A DNA stretch of 17,500 nt from Trachelipus rathkii (Eukaryota; Arthropoda; Malacostraca; Isopoda; Trachelipodidae). Both the position numbers and the translations under genes were made by a program. Shown one piece after another: positions 1 to 8,775 of this stretch. Each line of letters begins with the position of its first letter. The stretch's first letter is position 1. The stretch is taken from the NCBI GenBank assembly GCA_015478945.1, contig JABUQX010021205.1, forward strand, positions 1 through 17,500, read 5' to 3'. Under the pieces are notes generated by a model. It saw only the letters and a program-made list of their open reading frames with translations. It did not search any database and had not been told where the DNA came from.

Positions 1-164
1 AAGTTAATATAAAGTTGGCAGAGGTTAATATTTTTATATAATTCGTCGTGTCAGGAAACATTCTTGCCAAGATTCTTTAAGTAAAACTAAACTTAAGCCA
101 TTTACGGAGAAAATGCAACATTAGAATTCCAGCTGATTTTTGAAGAATGTTAAAGCGCACTGAA

Positions 165-725
165 TACTGAGCTTGGGAATGAATTGCTGTACCAAGAATT
201 AACAAATTTTCAAAAATACAGACCCAACTTCTACTTCAACAACATACTATTATCAACTCATTCATATTTTAATACAATTTTTGGATGATTAATTCAACAT
301 TAGAGAGGGTTTTTAAATCATAAAAAATTATTTCTTCCTCTGCAATTATGTCAAACCGACACAGGTGTAATGTGCCATATGAAAAGATAAAAGATGTAAC
401 ATTTTACAAAGGAAGATCTCGAAAGCCCAATTGAAGGTTTAGTAAACAAGCAGAATGGGATTTATGGAAAGTTGAAATAGGCATCAAAACACAAGATCGT
501 CAAAAACAGAAATCAGAATAACTAGATTATCTTTGTTTGCCAGTCAAACATTTCCAAATATTTACATCTTGCAAATAATGGCAATTTTCACCCCCGTGGT
601 ATACTGCTTCAGTAGAAAGAAGCTTTTAAACATTAAGACTTCTGAAAAACTACTTGAGAAATACTATTGAGATGAAAGACTTATTGGACTTTCCCTCCTC
701 TACATACATCGAAATAATGACATAA
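165..725 (+). pseudogene. hAT transposase C-terminal remnant, including the hATC dimerisation region
   Basis: This is no longer an open frame, but stretches in changing frames follow the order of a hAT transposase C-terminus. Around 210-295 there is a PRI segment, then TTYYYQLIHILIQFLDD, which matches the YYR...IPFLD pattern of hAT proteins. It is followed after a frameshift by a segment resembling the RF..H..L..L motif. Around 450-470 comes EWDLWKVE, resembling the acidic-Trp motif ahead of the dimerisation domain. At 551-605 FPNIYILQIMAIFTPV matches the PNI..LL.I.ATLPV core of hATC. After another frameshift, RNTIEMKDLLDFPSSTYIEI ends at a stop at 723-725, matching the LRNTM..RL..LALL.IHR ending. 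hAT transposases cut and paste DNA as dimers. This copy has several stops and frameshifts and must be inactive. The call rests on motif recall, not alignment. Confidence 0.6.
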
Positions 726-859
726 AAACTGAATCTCGGACTTTGCTCGCTCTCATGCCCGGCGATTAAGCTTAACAATTTAGGTAAGATGATTTTAGTA
801 ATTTATAAAAATTATTCCCATTTTTTCTTAGAAATTTATTATTTTGGCCATTCCACTTT

Positions 860-1051
860 ATACTATAATATATATTATTAATATTATACTAAATATAAAT
901 TTATTATATATATATATTATAATATTATATATCATATATTATATATATATATAACTATAGTTTGTTCGAATAATACTAGCCCATATAATAATATAATTAA
1001 TATATTATATATATATATTATATATATATATACTATAATATATACTATATA

Positions 1052-1089
<38 letters not shown>

Positions 1090-1152
1090 CTATATATATA
1101 TATCATATATAATATATATATATATAATATATTATTTATATATATATATATA

Positions 1153-1243
<91 letters not shown>
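860..1243. repeat. (TA)n microsatellite
   Basis: Nearly pure alternating TA with frequent TTA/TAA slippage. It lies within the putative hAT 3' region. A short non-repeat island at about 950-990 interrupts it. Confidence 0.9.
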
Positions 1244-1244
1244 G

Positions 1245-1294
1245 AAACATCTTTTGTCTGCCCCCCCGAATAAAAAAATTCTGATACGCCACTG
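1245..1294 (-). repeat. hAT-like terminal inverted repeat (right end)
   Basis: Read on the minus strand from 1294, the sequence begins CAGTGGCGTATCAGAA, then a T-run and a run of seven G. CAGTGGCG followed by a G-run is a common hAT-superfamily end. It is the only GC-containing island inside about 750 bp of TA repeat. The partner end lies outside the window. Confidence 0.5.
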
Positions 1295-1390
<96 letters not shown>

Positions 1391-1419
1391 ATATATATAT
1401 ATATATATTATATTATATA

Positions 1420-1463
<44 letters not shown>

Positions 1464-1516
1464 TATATATATATATAATATATGATATATATATATTTAT
1501 ATACACATTAATATAT

Positions 1517-1593
<77 letters not shown>

Positions 1594-1604
1594 ATATATA
1601 TTAT
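1295..1604. repeat. (TA)n microsatellite
   Basis: Alternating TA with slippage, continuing directly from the hAT-like terminus. The hAT element probably inserted into this array. Confidence 0.9.
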
Positions 1605-1611
1605 TGAATGC

Positions 1612-1645
1612 GCGAATATCCGCATATGCGGATGCGGTTATCCGC
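1612..1645. repeat. Short GC-rich palindromic island
   Basis: The perfect 12-bp palindrome CCGCATATGCGG (1620-1631) is followed by GCGG-TTAT-CCGC (1634-1645). The whole island can fold on itself and stands out between (TA)n and (AAT)n. It may be the end of a degraded transposable element; no family is recognised. Confidence 0.5.
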
Positions 1646-1650
1646 TACAA

Positions 1651-1725
1651 CAACCTCTAATAATAATATAATAATAATATAATAATAATAATATAAATAA
1701 ATAATAATAATAAAATAATAATAAT
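1651..1725. repeat. (AAT)n-type microsatellite
   Basis: Irregular AAT/AATA repeat. Confidence 0.8.
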
Positions 1726-2196
1726 CATAGACACTTTTTAAAGTAGTTTCCCATTAAATCATTTTTTTTTTTACCAAAGAAACTTACATTTTTGCCGTTC
1801 TTTTTCAATTGTTTAATGCTTTTTTTCATTATATTTCAAACTTTATTAAAGTGTATATTCTAACTAAAGTATGGAACTTAATTGACTTATTTTTGCAAAA
1901 AACTAAAATTAGTAAGTGTATTTCAACTGATTCTAATAAATATTATGAATTTATAATTTTTTATTCATTTATTTTTCGAAGTCCGAAATTTGAACGAAAT
2001 TTTAAACTCACTTCAGCGAAAAACTTAGAGATGACCTTTCTAATGTTATATCACTATACATTTTTTGCGAATTGATTGTTGAGAGATGTGAAACATTATA
2101 TAATCATCCCTGATAATGTGGCTCGCAATTGGATCCGACAAATTTAGAGATTACCTGGGCATTTCATATGGATATGAATACATTTTAATTGATCCG
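1726..2196. other. AT-rich spacer, no recognised gene
   Basis: An 88-codon open frame on the + strand at 1809-2075 is rich in F, I, K, N and Y, with no motif I recognise. Its composition is what AT-rich noncoding DNA gives by chance. A fragment of a decayed transposon cannot be excluded. Confidence 0.5.
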
Positions 2197-2285
<89 letters not shown>

Positions 2286-2378
2286 ATAATATATAATATA
2301 TATATACTATATATATATATATATATATTAATATATATTTAATATATATTATATATATTATATATATTATATATATAG

Positions 2379-2447
<69 letters not shown>
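2197..2447. repeat. (TA)n microsatellite
   Basis: Almost uninterrupted alternating TA with a few TTA/TAA breaks, ending in a short AAT stretch. Confidence 0.9.
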
Positions 2448-2448
<1 letters not shown>

Positions 2449-2525
2449 AAAATAATAATAAAATTTGAAAAAAAGTATATTTATTTTTTATCTCATTCTG
2501 GTCAGTCATCTCCGCATCAATAGAT

Positions 2526-2688
2526 GACTGGACGCTTCGCTCAAACGGTAGAGCGACGGAGTCGCATGGCAAGGTCGCGGGTTCGAATCCTAGGTAGAAA
2601 TTACCTAGAGAAGTTCCCCTCCTTGAATAGGGCTATGCCCGTGAGGTGTGAACTTTTAGTAAAAAAAATAAAAAATAAATAAAAAATA
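2526..2688 (+). mobile_element. tRNA-derived SINE
   Basis: The head has a tRNA-like A box (around TCGCTCAAACGGTAGAGCG, 2537-2555) and a B box GGTTCGAATCC (2580-2590) at tRNA-like spacing. A non-tRNA body of about 70 bp follows, then an A-rich tail with AAATA interruptions (2661-2688). This is the layout of a SINE: transcribed by RNA polymerase III from its internal promoter and retroposed using a LINE's reverse transcriptase. No clear target-site duplication was found. A 9-bp inverted pair (CAGTCATCT at 2503-2511, AGATGACTG at 2522-2530) sits at its 5' edge. The body family is not recognised. A decayed true tRNA gene is less likely because of the body and the A-rich tail. Confidence 0.7.
2537..2590 (+). 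promoter_or_regulatory. Internal RNA polymerase III promoter (A and B boxes) of the SINE
   Basis: The B box at 2580-2590 matches the GGTTCGANTCC consensus exactly. The A-box region at 2537-2555 resembles a tRNA D-arm. Their spacing of about 30 bp is normal for a tRNA-type promoter. Confidence 0.65.
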
Positions 2689-3311
2689 GTATGAACATTG
2701 AAGTGTATTTATTTCGATTACAATGTATCTCTATTTAACTTGGTCATATACTACAAAATATGTGATGCCAATAAACTTTAAGCTCTCACAACAGAAACTT
2801 TAAAAATGTTTATATCCAAAGTTTCCATTCTGATTTTTCTGGTATATTTATTTTTCTGTTACAAATCACTGGTTCTTGCAATTAACCTCTCATCACTATT
2901 AAAAGAAAAAAACATTACAATAAAAGCATTCAATATATTGTACACTAATAACCTACCACACTCAAATATTCTCTAGTGCAGACTCAGACTATGATAAAAA
3001 AAATTAGCTACATTTTCCAAAATCGATAGTTTTCGATATCTCTCTATCAAAGTAGTAGAGGCAGGGGCCAGGCTTTTCACCCCAAACTCAACCCACTAAA
3101 TTTTGAGTGTTGCGTGCTAAAAAATTAAAAATATAAGCTAGGGTACCATTTTATAGGTTTAATTATTTTTTAGAGAAATATATTAGGTCACCACATAAGT
3201 AATATCCAAACATCAGGTTAAAAAAAAAAAAAGCTATATCAGAATTCAAAAACATATTACAACATTATCAAAAACTTCCTTTGGTATAATCACAGTCTAT
3301 TAAGATGTGGT
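2689..3311. other. AT-rich spacer, nothing recognised
   Basis: Mixed-composition AT-rich DNA with no open frame worth reporting, no tRNA-like box and no obvious repeat. Confidence 0.5.
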
Positions 3312-3381
3312 ATCACGCACCTTACACCACAAGGTCTTACATCAATGGTCCCCAAGAATAACTTCGCGACTCATGATCTAG
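3312..3381 (-). repeat. Inverted partner of the right-flank repeat, hAT-end-like
   Basis: On the minus strand this contains GATGTAAGACCTTGTGGTGT and GGGTCGCG-like hAT-end vocabulary. It aligns with 16015-16112 read on the + strand, with gaps and clearly more divergence than the inner arms. It sits just outside the (AAT)n block at the palindrome edge. Confidence 0.45.
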
Positions 3382-3505
<124 letters not shown>

Positions 3506-3508
3506 GTA

Positions 3509-3645
3509 GGAAACACATATTGGAGCACGAAAGTGACCGCGACCTTTTTTGACCTTTTCTGACCGCGACCTTTTTTGAGCTCGAATTTTTACCTGACCTT
3601 GACCTTTTTTGGCCTTGACCTTTTTTCGACCAACCCTTTGGTCTT
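3509..3645. repeat. Left arm: GACCTTTTTT-type short tandem repeats
   Basis: Units such as GACCGCGACCTTTTTT and TTGACCTTTTTTGG recur about every 10-22 bp. They are mirrored at 15130-15262. Confidence 0.75.
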
Positions 3646-4140
3646 CCATGGGTCAATTTTGGCCCAAATTTTTGGCTACCCTTGTCCTTTTAGGGGAAGT
3701 CGATTTTTTGAGAACCCTAATTTTTTGAGAACCCAAATTTTTTGAGAACCCAAATTTTTTGGCAACCCTAATTTTTTGGCAACCCTAATTTTTGGCAACC
3801 CTTCGAAGAAGGGTTGCGCCAAACGGTTGCGTCAGCAACCGTTGTATGTATTGCCCCCCCTATTTTACGCCCCCTTAATTTTTTCGGCCATGGGTCAATT
3901 TTTGCCCACGTAATTTTTGGCTACCTTTGATCTTTCGTGGTCATTTTTGGCCCACGTGTAATTTTTTGGCTACCGTTTTGGTCTTCCGTGGGGTCAATTT
4001 TTGGCCCACGTTAATTTTTTGCCTACCCTTTGGTCTTCCCATGGGTTCATCTTTGGCCCACTGGTAATTTTTTTGGCTACGCCTTTGTCTTCCATGGGTC
4101 AAGTTTGGCCCCGCCTAATTTTTTGCCCACTTCGTGGGGC
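3646..4140. repeat. Left arm: minisatellite, unit about 50-60 bp
   Basis: The unit reads approximately GGTCTTCCATGGGTCAATTT, then GGCCCACG, then TAATTTTTTGGCTACCC. Several degenerate copies occur. Within it, 3700-3800 has an 18-bp sub-repeat (GAGAACCCAAATTTTTT type). Mirrored at 14640-15129. Confidence 0.75.
3795..3843. repeat. Left arm: two adjacent perfect hairpins
   Basis: The first is GCAACCCTTC / GAAGGGTTGC (3795-3804 and 3808-3817, loop GAA). The second is AACGGTTGC / GCAACCGTT (3822-3830 and 3835-3843, loop GTCA). Both stems are kept in the right arm. Confidence 0.75.
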
Positions 4141-4194
4141 CCACCGTCACATATTTCGTTCCTAACTTGAACGCATGTAATAGATCTTCCTAAC

Positions 4195-4345
4195 TGAACA
4201 CAACACACACATGCAGCACACACACAACACAACACTTACACTTATACACACATTCACTATGACAACTTATACACAATTCACATGAACACTTACATTTTAA
4301 AACCATAGCAACTTACAGTTACGACTTATAACACACGTACAAACA
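4195..4345. repeat. Left arm: ACACTTATACACACATTCAC-type repeat, first block
   Basis: CA-rich with recurrent ACTTATACACA and CACTATGACA units of about 20-25 bp. Mirrored as a TG-rich block at 14395-14560. The same unit recurs at 4836-4965 and 6421-6655. Confidence 0.7.
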
Positions 4346-4520
4346 CACGACCAATTCCTTTGGTCTTCCATGGGTCAATTTTGGGCCACCCCACGGTAAT
4401 TTTTTGGCCTTCCTTAGGGACTTAGCCCTTTTTTTGATGTCTTAACCTTGTTTGACCCTGATATTTCGGCCTTTGACCTTGCCATATACCATGGGTCAAT
4501 TTTGACCCACGCCTAACTTG
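4346..4520. repeat. Left arm: second block of the TTCCATGGGTCAATTTT minisatellite
   Basis: Two to three further copies of the unit seen at 3646-4140, separated from it by the CA-rich block. Mirrored at 14215-14394. Confidence 0.7.
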
Positions 4521-4584
4521 ATGGCTTTGATGGTTCCCAACCACCGTAAGAAGTATCTAGTGATGTTCTATTAGTGTTCTTTGA

Positions 4585-4675
4585 GTATTAGATGAGTGCC
4601 AGGTGAGTGCCAGGTGAGTGCCAAGTGAGTGCCAATGAGTGCCACATAGTGCCAATGAGTGCCAACTGAGTGCCA
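4585..4675. repeat. Left arm: GTGAGTGCCA 10-11 bp tandem repeat
   Basis: About eight copies of TGAGTGCCAR. Mirrored at 14033-14155 as GGCACTCACT. Confidence 0.85.
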
Positions 4676-4835
4676 CTTTTTTCAAGCCTTTTCTAGCCTC
4701 CCCTGAGCCTAGAATAGCCCTAAAATGGGTGTCTACCCCTAGGTTATAAGGTATGAAAGATTCCGATTGGTGTATATTAACAAGTTTGCTAGGATGCCTT
4801 CCTACTATTTGTTAGTCTTTTTTTCTAACTACTTA
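4676..4835. other. Left arm: low-repeat spacer
   Basis: This stretch contains ATGGGTGTCTACCCC and is matched at 13890-14032. No gene or internal repeat is visible. Confidence 0.6.
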
Positions 4836-4965
4836 ACACACATACACTACGACACTTATACACGACATTCACTATGACACTTATACACACTATGAAACTT
4901 ATACACACCCTATACACTTTCACTCACACCCACACACAGTATACACTTACACTTACACTCATCCA
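4836..4965. repeat. Left arm: ACACTTATACACAC repeat, second block
   Basis: Same unit as at 4195-4345. Mirrored at 13755-13889. Confidence 0.75.
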
Positions 4966-4974
4966 TAGTTCCTT

Positions 4975-5165
4975 AGTTTTTGTTGCCTCAACTTTGATGC
5001 CTCAACTTTGATGCCCACATAAATTCCTCACATTGATGCTCAACTTTGAAGGTTCATGCTTTGATGCCATCTATATTGGCGGGGGGATGATTCATTCTTG
5101 AATGCCATCTAATTGATGATTCATCTTTGATGAAGGCATCTTCTTTGATGGCTCATCTCTACGCC
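4975..5165. repeat. Left arm: CAACTTTGATGCC tandem repeat
   Basis: Repeated (G)ATGCCTCAACTTTGATG and TTCATCTTTGATG units. Mirrored at 13575-13750 as GGCATCAAAG. Confidence 0.75.
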
Positions 5166-5209
5166 ACATCAATAGAACAGAGTTAATATTAATGTCTTCC
5201 CCTATCATA

Positions 5210-5385
5210 AGCTGCCCCCCAGGGCGCCGCATGCGCCCTCCGCGCAAAGACAAACCAGCCCCCGCACACCCAGGTGGCATCCGCCCGGCGTCCCGCCCGC
5301 CCGCGTGCGCGCCGCAGGCGCAAATTTTTCCGCGTACCGCCCGCCCGCGTGGCGGCCGCATGCCGCCAATATTCCGGCGGGAATG
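5210..5385. repeat. Left arm: GC-rich, CpG-dense block
   Basis: About 175 bp made almost only of G and C in a region otherwise about three-quarters AT. Short repeats such as CCGCCCGCGTGCG and GCATGCGCC recur. It is bounded outside by GGGCGCCGCATGCGCCC and inside by ATTCCGGCGGGAAT. Mirrored at 13350-13520. Open frames across it (minus strand 5092-5457, plus strand 5192-5386) are low-complexity Pro/Arg/Ala/Gly products and are not called as genes. Confidence 0.8.
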
Positions 5386-5735
5386 AAAAATATATATACT
5401 ATAAGTCATTCTTTTTATTTCATACTTAAACTTTTCAAAGAATTTCTTTTCACCCATATACTATGAGTCATTCATTCTTACTAATTTCATATTTAAACAT
5501 TTTTTATTAAAAACATTTCGCGAACCTAAAACCTGTAACTCATAACAGACCTATTATTCAACACATAGATTTATTATTAAGCTTTTTGCCACAGACGTCT
5601 TTGCTTAACACTTTATAAATTTATAATTTTAAAATTGTATGTAAGAAGAAAAAATCCAGAGTGTTCTGATATATAATCATTTTATTTTAGTACAATTTGT
5701 ACAAAATTTTATTGAGAACATTAACATTAGATACC
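5386..5735. repeat. Left arm: duplicated TATACTATRAGTCATTC segment and AT-rich spacer
   Basis: Two copies of about 65 bp (near 5395 and 5456) share ACTATRAGTCATTC, TTTCATA and TTAAAC. AT-rich sequence without a gene follows. Mirrored at 13015-13349. Confidence 0.6.
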
Positions 5736-6190
5736 TATTGGAGTAAGTCGCTTATCAATAAAGGATTTACCTAACACCAAGGGGGTATTAGTATGCTTTG
5801 TTTTACTGCTTTACTGCTTTAACTCATGTTTTACTTCTTTAACCTATTGTTTTACTGCTTTACGTCATATATTTATTAACATACAATATACTTAAAGCAG
5901 TAAATCATAAAATCATAGAGGTGTGACTAGCAACAATAGGGTTTTAAGTATGCTTTTGTTTTCAAACTGCTAACTGCTTTAACTCATGTTTTACTGCTTT
6001 ATCTCATATGTTTTACTGCTTTAACTCATATATTATTAACATTACATACCTTAAAAGCAGTAATCAGTAAATCAATAGAGGTGTGGCCTAACACCCAGGG
6101 GGGATTAGTATGCTTTTGTTTTACTGTTCTACTGCTTTAACTTCTGCTATGCTGTTTAAACTTTCTACTAAGCGGCGTTAAATATGGAAC
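5736..6190. repeat. Left arm: tandem repeat of about 150-180 bp with nested TTTACTGCTTTAACTCAT units
   Basis: Three long units each run from an AATCA/TAGAGGTGTG part through CTAACACCAAGGGGG and TTAGTATGC to several copies of TTTACTGCTTTAACTCAT. Mirrored at 12475-13014. Confidence 0.75.
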
Positions 6191-6239
6191 GAAACTGTTT
6201 TTAATCATGTTTTTAAATCATGTTTTTAAATCATTTTAT

Positions 6240-6420
6240 TAGATATATTTATTATTATTCCTTAGGACTATTATTTGCTTCACTATTATTTTTATTTATT
6301 TTTATTATTATTTTTTAATTATTTTTATTATTTTATTTTATTATTATTTTTATTTTTATTTTTATTTTTATTATTATACATAGTGTTATTTACTTCATGC
6401 TCCCTATTGTTATTATTATT
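6240..6420. repeat. Left arm: TTATT/TTTATTA simple repeat
   Basis: T- and A-only degenerate simple sequence. The small frame at 6275-6466 is its shadow. Mirrored at 12290-12470. Confidence 0.8.
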
Positions 6421-6655
6421 TAGAACACACATTCAGCTTGACACTTATTACACACATTCACTTTGACACTTATACACACATTCACTATGCCACTTTACAT
6501 TCAGCTATGACACTTACATACCTAGATACTTACAATTTACAGCTTATACAACACACACAGATTTACTTACACACCAGATTACTTACACTCACACAGATTT
6601 ACTAACACTCACACACCAGATTTACTAACACACGCAGATTTACTTACACATATAA
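6421..6655. repeat. Left arm: ACACTTATACACA repeat (third block) and CAGATTTACTTACAC repeat
   Basis: The first half has the ACACTTATACACACATTCACT unit. The second half has four to five CAGATTTACTTACACTCACA units. Mirrored at 12055-12289. Confidence 0.75.
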
Positions 6656-7285
6656 CGTTATAATTTTAAAAACATTTTAATGTTTTAATTAAACACGTAC
6701 ATTTTTATTACTCATTCAAATATAACTCTAAAATTTATTTCAAAGTTTTCCTTAAAACTTCTATAAAAAATCATTATCTTTGAACAAAGAAATTAATTAT
6801 TAACTTTTTTTACATTTTTGTTTATAAATTTTAAATCCTATACAGATTTACATTAACTTTTACAACTAAAATTTCTATCAACTTTTATGTTTAAAAGTTA
6901 TAAATTCATAGTTTATTAAGGCAATAAATCAGTAAATCAGTAAGGTCAACGCCACTAGCACCCCTCTACACCAAGCTATGCAGCGTTATGTTCATTGACT
7001 TACTGCTTTCATCAATCTTTAGCCATGTAATAAGTATATAAATAACAAAATAAGTTCTTCTCTGCTTACTTCTATCATGATTCTTATTTCCTCAGAATCG
7101 TTTCAAGTTCTTATTCCAAAATACTATTATTCATTTTACATTTATATTAATCGCTCGATGTTAACTAAGACATTTCAAAGGTTTTTTCAGTTATACCCAT
7201 TTTCCGTTTATTTTATATTTATAACTATGAACATTGACCGTGCATCAATAGAGTTCTCTACAATCAGCAATCCTTACAGATACGA
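6656..7285. other. Left arm: AT-rich low-repeat segment
   Basis: No gene is recognised. The 80-codon frame at 7077-7319 is not kept open in the mirrored arm at 11455-12054 and is rejected. The two arms clearly differ by substitutions around 7150-7270 against 11460-11590. Confidence 0.55.
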
Positions 7286-7518
7286 AACTGACCTCTCCTC
7301 TCATGTAAAACTGTGTTGAAATAACTAACTTCAGGCCTAAAATTAGGATAATCCTTTTTGTGTATCCCGGGGCGATTTAGACCTAATTCCAGGTCCAAAT
7401 ATATTTCAACTGACCTTTTTCTGTAAAAATGTGGTGGCAATAACTAGTTAGGCCTAAATTTTAGTCTTAAATTTAGGTAAGACCTTTTTTGTAATCCCAG
7501 GCTGATTTACAGCCTAAT
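7286..7518. repeat. Left arm: two tandem units of about 120 bp next to the core element
   Basis: Each unit has AACTGACCT...TCTGTAAAA...AATAACTA, an AGGCCTAAA segment, TTTTTGTNATCCC, then GATTTAGACCTAAT and an AGGTC end. The sequence following each AGGTC resembles the tip of the core element's terminal repeat. Mirrored at 11221-11454. Confidence 0.65.
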
Positions 7519-7783
7519 ACCTAGGTCAAAAGGTAATTCCAGTTTAGACAAGAATGCAGTTGAAGGTGTTTATTATTTATTTATAAATATATTCATCAAA
7601 CCTGAACAGCTGGATCGGTAAGAATCCTTTAGCAGGTATAGAGGAAATGTTTACCTTCTTGTGAGTGGCCGGAGTAAACCTTATCTCTATATGACCTCGC
7701 TATGTGATGGTCGAGAATTTACGTTCCTGGAATACTTTGTTTTACAAGGCATGTAAAAACATGTTTTTTCATATCCTGAAACC
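7519..7783 (+). repeat. Terminal inverted repeat, copy 1, left
   Basis: Pairs with 9126-9378. A patch at about 7716-7752 differs completely from the other three terminal repeats, while the sequence on both sides (GGTCGAGAATT and ATGTAAAAACATG) is conserved. Confidence 0.75.
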
Positions 7784-7925
7784 TTCATCTCTGTTGATGA
7801 AAATTATATTGGAGATGGCGTGTTTTAGATCCAACACTCATTTTAAATCATACTCGTTTTGGCTCTTAAGCGGTGCACAAGTTCTCTGGTTTTAAAAAGT
7901 GTTCTATTTTCACTAAGTGTAAATC

Positions 7926-8775
7926 ATGATTCACCTTAACAGGTATACCCTCAATACAAGACATTATCCAGTGGAAAATCAAGATCCCAGGAAGTAGGGT
8001 TTTCATTCTTATATAAAAGAAAACCCGATGGATTCTGAAATTTTTCAAGTGTCGCTACCACAATCACCCATAGTTATAAATACCAAGTGTATTTTCATGA
8101 GTCCAGATCGAATTACTTTGTATCATGTCTCCACCACCTGAAGAGTGGCTTACCCAGAATACTTTAAAACCAAGTTCACTTTAACATTGGAACGCAACAG
8201 TTATAGCTGTGCGAAGAACCAGCGATAAGCAACTTACTCTAGCATTTTAATAACACAAAACATAATCAGTTTGGAAGTTAGATATGGAGAAATAATGAAA
8301 CATCAGTATTTGAACCTACATCATTTGGATTCTACATACATTTCAGGCCTAGCGCAGCTGAAATATATGTTAGAGGTTCGTAAGCGCATGTTAATACAGC
8401 TGAAGAAAGACATATGTGTTATCTAATTACGTTACAACTCGTAATTCATTACATGTTATAACCAAAGAATACTACGCACATTTAAGAAAACCCTGATCGA
8501 TGATCCTACGGTTATCATCGACCGCTTCCTAAGTTCTATAGACGTACAGAAATTTCATTTATCTACTTAGAAAACAATGGCAAGAAAGTATTTATGCAGG
8601 TGACCCAGAATGTAAATATACTATGATATCTGAGCGGGAACTTTTTACGTATGTGTTAACTGAAAGTATTACTGAGACACGAAACTATATCATCGATAAT
8701 GATATAAATGCTTGGCATATATGCAAAGATTTGGAGAATTTTAATATAAAAAATAATCATAAACATTATGTGTAA
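7926..8775 (+). pseudogene. Decayed core-element gene, copy 1 (about 275 codons, possible PC4-like repeats)
   Basis: The gene is read by comparison with copy 2. It begins at ATG 7926 (MIHL) and ends at TAA 8773-8775 after ...KHYV. Copy 1 is broken by many one-base indels, for example near 7975, 8000, 8110 and 8430, so no long frame survives. Conserved stretches include LTESITETRNYIIDNDINAW near the C-terminus. Two segments resemble the strand-strand-strand-helix pattern of PC4/p15 single-stranded-DNA-binding domains; details are given under copy 2. The product cannot be full length as sequenced. Whether the breaks are real or sequencing errors is undecided. The frame runs toward the copy 2 gene (convergent). 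Confidence 0.55.

Larger units (their letters stand above)
1..1294 (+). mobile_element. 3' part of a decayed hAT-superfamily DNA transposon
   Basis: The segment combines transposase remnants on the + strand at about 165-725 with a CACTG-ending terminus at 1290-1294, the order expected for the 3' half of a hAT element. The 5' end lies outside the window. The terminus abuts (TA)n, so an 8-bp target duplication made of TA cannot be told from the repeat itself. Positions 1-164 show no readable coding sequence. Linking the transposase and the terminus into one element is inference from their order and strand, because a TA array of about 400 bp lies between them. Confidence 0.5.

Noticed and set aside
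1809..2075. 88-codon plus-strand frame
   Set aside because: AT-driven composition, no recognisable motif, no supporting context.
4836..4965. TTATACACA words resembling bacterial DnaA boxes
   Set aside because: The context is eukaryotic and the words are units of a CA-rich minisatellite.
5092..5457. 121-codon Gly/Arg/Pro-rich frame on the minus strand, and the overlapping plus-strand frame
   Set aside because: Produced by the GC-rich block lacking stop codons by composition. The frame is not kept in the mirrored block.
5736..6190. Possible CRISPR-like array
   Set aside because: The units are plain nested tandem repeats without unique spacers of constant length, and there is no cas gene.
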